A stretch of 35,073 bases of DNA from Subdoligranulum variabile. GTDB taxonomy: Bacteria; Bacillota; Clostridia; Oscillospirales; Ruminococcaceae. Positions 32,426 to 35,073 of this stretch are shown here, piece by piece. The position numbers and the translations under genes are program-made. Below the pieces are notes generated by a model. The model ran no database searches, was not told the origin of the DNA, and was given only the letters and a program-made list of their open reading frames with translations. The stretch covers positions 1-35,073 of the forward strand of contig QAKI01000071.1 in NCBI GenBank assembly GCA_003343905.1. The letters are read 5' to 3'. Position 1 is the first letter of the stretch. Each line of letters opens with the position of its first letter.

Positions 32426-32992
32426 TTTCTCTCGGTCAGAACTTCCACACTTTTTTGCATACCTCAAACTTTGAGGCAAATTACGAAATCTATTGTTAAT
32501 TACTAAATCCAAGAATAGTACACATATCGAGTGCTTTATGAGGTAATACCGCTATATTGGATAAACCGGGCAATTATGAAAGCTTTTGGAACCAAGTGCA
32601 ATATATTCAGCGCACACGACGAAGCTGGCCGAAATTCGCGTAAAGTTGGTTCTGTAGGAGCGTGCCTAAGTTGTGCTAAAATAGCTTTACAAAAAACGAG
32701 TAATTAATAACCTAAGACATAAAATCATGATAGAGAAAAAAGTATTTAACGAGAAACAGTTATAATATTGCAGCGGGCAGCGCCTCGCCATCGAAAGCCG
32801 TATTGTCTATTTTTCAAAGCTTTCGCAAAAATTTTCCGCCGCAGATTTTTGTTATCGCCAGAGAACAGCAAGGTTGGGGCTGGGGCCGGGGCCGCTCCCG
32901 AGTCACGACCATTTTTTAAGCTATATATGGATACAAACCGAAAACCGACTAACGGGAATGACTGGAAACTAAAAATCGAATATCACGAATAG
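32426..32992. other. Gene-free stretch
   Basis: The stretch is mostly AT-rich with no convincing gene. It contains one G-rich patch (separate entry). An open frame from 32768 has an unlikely composition and no recognisable motif. Confidence 0.3.
32872..32892 (+). repeat. GGGGCY triple repeat, possible G-quadruplex
   Basis: GGTT is followed by GGGGCT, GGGGCC and GGGGCC. Four G runs separated by two bases could fold into a G-quadruplex. It stands out in an AT-rich region. No function can be assigned. Confidence 0.4.
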
Positions 32993-33708
32993 GAAATCGC
33001 TGCTGATCGGTCTCGAATATGACTGGCCGGGGGTACATGATCCCGCAGGATACGGCCGTCATGGAACGGGTATGGCTGTTAGACGAGTCGGGAACTCCCG
33101 TTCCGGCCAGTAATCCGCTCAATAAATATTCGACAGTCCGTAAAGGATTGGAAATGCAGCAGATTTCACCCGGGACAATGTTCGGGGAAACTGTGGCAAA
33201 AAAGACGGGCAGAAAGATATTGCAGGTGGTGAATGTGCTCGGAGGATCGAATATTAGGTCCTGGATGAAAGACTCGCCTGCCATCAAAGATAAATGCAGT
33301 ATTGGATACGATACGCTGCAACTCTATTCGGAAGCGGTACGCAGGGCTCAGCAAGCTATGAAGTACGGGACGCTGAGAGGTATTCTTTGGCATCAGGGAG
33401 AATCGAACTTCGGAAATCCCCAGGAATATCGTATTTATCTGAAGCGCCTTGCTGCTGATCTGCGCAAGGATCTGAATGGTCGGAAAATCCCGTTCATCGC
33501 CGGTGAATTGGGCTATTGGCAACCTTCTCATCAAAGGTTCAACGAAATGATCCGGACGATCGGAACATTCATTCCCAACAGCGATTATGTGAGTGCCCGG
33601 GATGCGGGATATCTGATTGACAGGGAAGACCCGCATTTTAGCCGGGAAAGTCAATTCCTCTTGGGAAAACGATACGCTGAAAAGATTCTGGAAACAGGAA
33701 TAAAATAG
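32993..33708 (+). pseudogene. SASA-family (sialate O-acetylesterase-like) esterase, frameshifted at the catalytic Ser motif
   Basis: The 229-residue open frame from about 33019 reads NMTGRGYMIP, ILWHQGESNFGNPQEY, FIAGELGYW and DREDPHFS...LGKRYAEKIL. These are the SGNH/SASA carbohydrate-esterase blocks that remove acetyl groups from sugars, including the catalytic His region near the end. Directly upstream, another frame reads KSLLIG, and GGTC-TCGAATATG replaces the expected GGTCAGTCGAATATG. A 2-base deletion thus breaks the GQSNMxGRG motif that carries the nucleophile Ser. No signal peptide is found upstream either. It is almost complete but inactive as read. A downstream internal start would lack the nucleophile motif. 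Confidence 0.75.
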
Positions 33709-33858
33709 ATTCGATTGTGTTTCACCACGTGACATTCAAATATAAAAATTTCTCGTATGTCTTTGTGCTGTTTCCGGAACTACTTACTCTCGGTTTAACA
33801 TTTTTGTGCAAGAAGCTAAAATGAACCGTTCCTTTCTCGTTACCTATTTTTATACAAA

Positions 33859-33888
33859 TGTAACAACTTGATAAATAGAGTTGTTACA
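33859..33888. promoter_or_regulatory. Inverted repeat in the promoter region of the RteC-like gene
   Basis: A perfect 10-bp inverted repeat, TGTAACAACT and AGTTGTTACA with a 10-base spacer, overlaps CATCTTTGTA, a near match to the Bacteroidetes minus-7 box. It lies about 55 bases before the RteC-like start, a suitable place for an operator or a leader hairpin. Confidence 0.45.
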
Positions 33889-33943
33889 TCTTTGTACCCA
33901 CACTCTTCCGAAAGGAATCAGAAAACTTGAAAAAAGCAACTTT

Positions 33944-34510
33944 ATGACCATGTTGCACATGCAGGTCAACAAGGAACTTTCCGAACCGGAGTGTGAACAT
34001 CTCAATGCCGTATATAATCGGTTTATCAATCAGATTCAGCATGTTTCGAAACAGGAGAACCAATCGAAACTGGATTCTCTGCATATGCTCGCACGTATCC
34101 GGGAACGTCTGATCCGCCTGCTCGAATTCTGCGATAATCGGCGATCCATACAATACGCCTTGGTCAAATCCACCTTGTCACTGATCGAATTCGAGAAGAA
34201 ACTGATTTACTTACAACTGAAATACCCCGGAATCAAGGATATTCAATCCAAACACCGGCATTTGCCCCTCAAAATCTCGAAAAAATATACGAATTCGGAC
34301 CTGATGGAACTTATTGCCCCGTTATCGGCAGCCGGATTCTTCTGCCTTTATGACGGCGTTCCGGCATCGTTCATACAGATCGTCCGTGAATTCGAAATCA
34401 TGTGCAATACCAGAATCAAAAGCCGCTGGTCCATTCTGAACCGCAAGAACAAACTCACGCATTTTTTCGATATCCTCCGGAACACACTTATAGAACTGAG
34501 CCAAAGATAA
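33944..34510 (+). CDS. RteC-like protein
   Basis: From ATG 33944 this is a 188-aa, mostly helical protein with no signal peptide. The C-terminal block NRKNKLTHFFDILRNTLIEL, preceded by FIQIVREFEIMCNT and by LIAPLSAAGFF, resembles the RteC family. RteC is the transcription activator that turns on excision of CTnDOT-type conjugative transposons. Proteins of this family are normally carried by mobile elements. Here it stands alone beside a housekeeping gene, with no excision genes visible, so it is probably a stranded relic or a co-opted regulator. An upstream TTG start at 33881 would lie inside the hairpin and is unlikely. Confidence 0.6.
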   Translation: MTMLHMQVNKELSEPECEHLNAVYNRFINQIQHVSKQENQSKLDSLHMLARIRERLIRLLEFCDNRRSIQYALVKSTLSLIEFEKKLIYLQLKYPGIKDIQSKHRHLPLKISKKYTNSDLMELIAPLSAAGFFCLYDGVPASFIQIVREFEIMCNTRIKSRWSILNRKNKLTHFFDILRNTLIELSQR

Positions 34511-34935
34511 CTTGTACCGGATTGAATTTATTTACTAAATCTTCAAAGCTATGCGCATTATTAATACAGTTAATCTACAACTGTCGGGCAATTTATATGC
34601 ATCGACAGTTTGATTTGAGTCAGAATCATGTGATATAATATAACTATCGAAAAACAGTGTATTTGTCAGGATGAAGTTGCTGTGGATAGATTATTTAATT
34701 TGAAAAATCGGGACTTTTTATTAAATTTACATTTAACAAATAGGAGTTGTTTGACAGAATGGAAAGCAGATGCGAACAAATGCATACAACCGTTTCCTAA
34801 CCATTACCTGCTATATCAAATAGAGTTATAACTTTTTAAGCTACAACTCTATCTGGATGTGAATGGAATGTACTTCGGTACTACCCATTTGCGCCACACG
34901 AGAGCAAGTGCAAAAATGCCCTATAAAATCGGAAA
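34511..34935. other. Gene-free stretch between the RteC-like gene and proS
   Basis: AT-rich; no gene seen. It includes the imperfect inverted repeat at 34818-34851 and nothing else I can name. Confidence 0.4.
34818..34851. repeat. Imperfect inverted repeat echoing the RteC-like operator
   Basis: TAGAGTT (34821-34827) pairs with AACTCTA (34845-34851). The left arm with its flank, AAATAGAGTTATAAC, repeats AAATAGAGTTGTTAC found at the hairpin at 33859-33888. It may be a second binding site for the same regulator or an element end. Confidence 0.4.
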
Positions 34936-35073
34936 TCAATAGCTGCGGGCGAACAGCACGCGGCGGTGCGACGGCTTCCCGGAGAAGACGCAGACGCCCT
35001 CCTCGTCGGGTGCATCGACCGGAATGCAGCGGATCGTGGCCTTCGTGGCCTCCTTGATCGCCACCTCGGTCTC
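34936..35073 (-). CDS. proS: Prolyl-tRNA synthetase, C-terminal end (cut by window edge)
   Basis: The minus-strand frame encodes 45 residues: ETEVAIKEATKATIRCIPVD, EEGVCVFSGK, then PSHRRVLFARSY and TGA. This is the C-terminal zinc-binding-like and terminal Tyr segment of class II prolyl-tRNA synthetase of the archaeal/eukaryote-like type common in Bacteroidetes. The enzyme charges tRNA-Pro in the cytoplasm. Being an essential core gene, it marks the edge of the conserved chromosome beside this accessory region. Confidence 0.85.
   Translation of the reverse strand, partial: ETEVAIKEATKATIRCIPVDAPDEEGVCVFSGKPSHRRVLFARSY

Noticed and set aside
32768..32992. A 74-codon open frame with Arg-rich start
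   Set aside because: No motif or leader, unlikely composition, spans the GGGGCY patch, and ends just before the esterase remnant.
1..35073. CRISPR array, tRNA or rRNA genes
   Set aside because: No regularly spaced short repeats and no cloverleaf or rRNA-like sequence were seen by eye on either strand.

Overview
The window looks like Bacteroidales chromosome, most likely Alistipes or a relative (Rikenellaceae). This rests on DUF6443/RHS-type secreted proteins, Bacteroides-style mobilisation genes, an RteC-like protein, GH92 and SASA glycan-enzyme remnants, TAnnTTTG promoter-like boxes and a ProRS C-terminus, with base composition switching between about 60% GC and AT-rich blocks. No database search was possible; family calls come from motifs read in the sequence.

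Layout. (1) 1-2330 is a graveyard: the end of a mobilisation accessory gene, a MobB-like relaxase broken by two frameshifts, then on the other strand a 3' remnant of a GH92 mannosidase with a nonsense codon, fused to a piece of an RHS gene. (2) 2476-20405, all minus strand, holds two polymorphic-toxin loci. Locus 2 (20405 to 12522) is a 1013-aa SpvB/RHS-like secreted protein, a 1454-aa DUF6443/RHS protein with a CdiA-CT-like nuclease tip, and a 152-aa presumptive immunity protein. Locus 1 (11305 to 2476) is a 997-aa SpvB/RHS-like protein, then the DUF6443 and RHS-core halves as two separate secreted proteins (595 and 1126 aa), the second tipped with an HEGTH metallopeptidase-like domain, and a 179-aa partner with a signal peptide. 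Between the loci lies a decayed toxin-tail plus immunity pair. (3) 20430-20639 is an inverted, nonsense-carrying copy of the gspF 3' end, immediately upstream of RHS locus 2. (4) 21237-21405 is a large imperfect inverted repeat in front of a membrane-anchored HTH regulator gene. (5) 22201-31716, plus strand, GC-rich and tightly overlapping, is a compact type II secretion/type IV pilus-like operon: major pseudopilin, prepilin peptidase, GspE, GspD secretin, GspL/PilN-like, GspM/PilO-like, lipoprotein, GspC/PilP-like, a GspK-like protein with a beta-helix-like body, GspI-like, GspJ-like and GspF. (6) 31839-35073 has a small secreted peptide, an IS1-like remnant, a frameshifted SASA esterase, an RteC-like gene behind a hairpin, and the 3' end of proS.

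Working model (inference): the RHS proteins carry Sec signal peptides and show no obvious T9SS C-terminal domain, and a T2SS-like machine lies next to them. The gspF remnant 24 bases upstream of an RHS operon suggests that RHS toxins once followed, or still travel with, this secretion operon. The machine may be a dedicated outer-membrane exporter for the RHS toxins.
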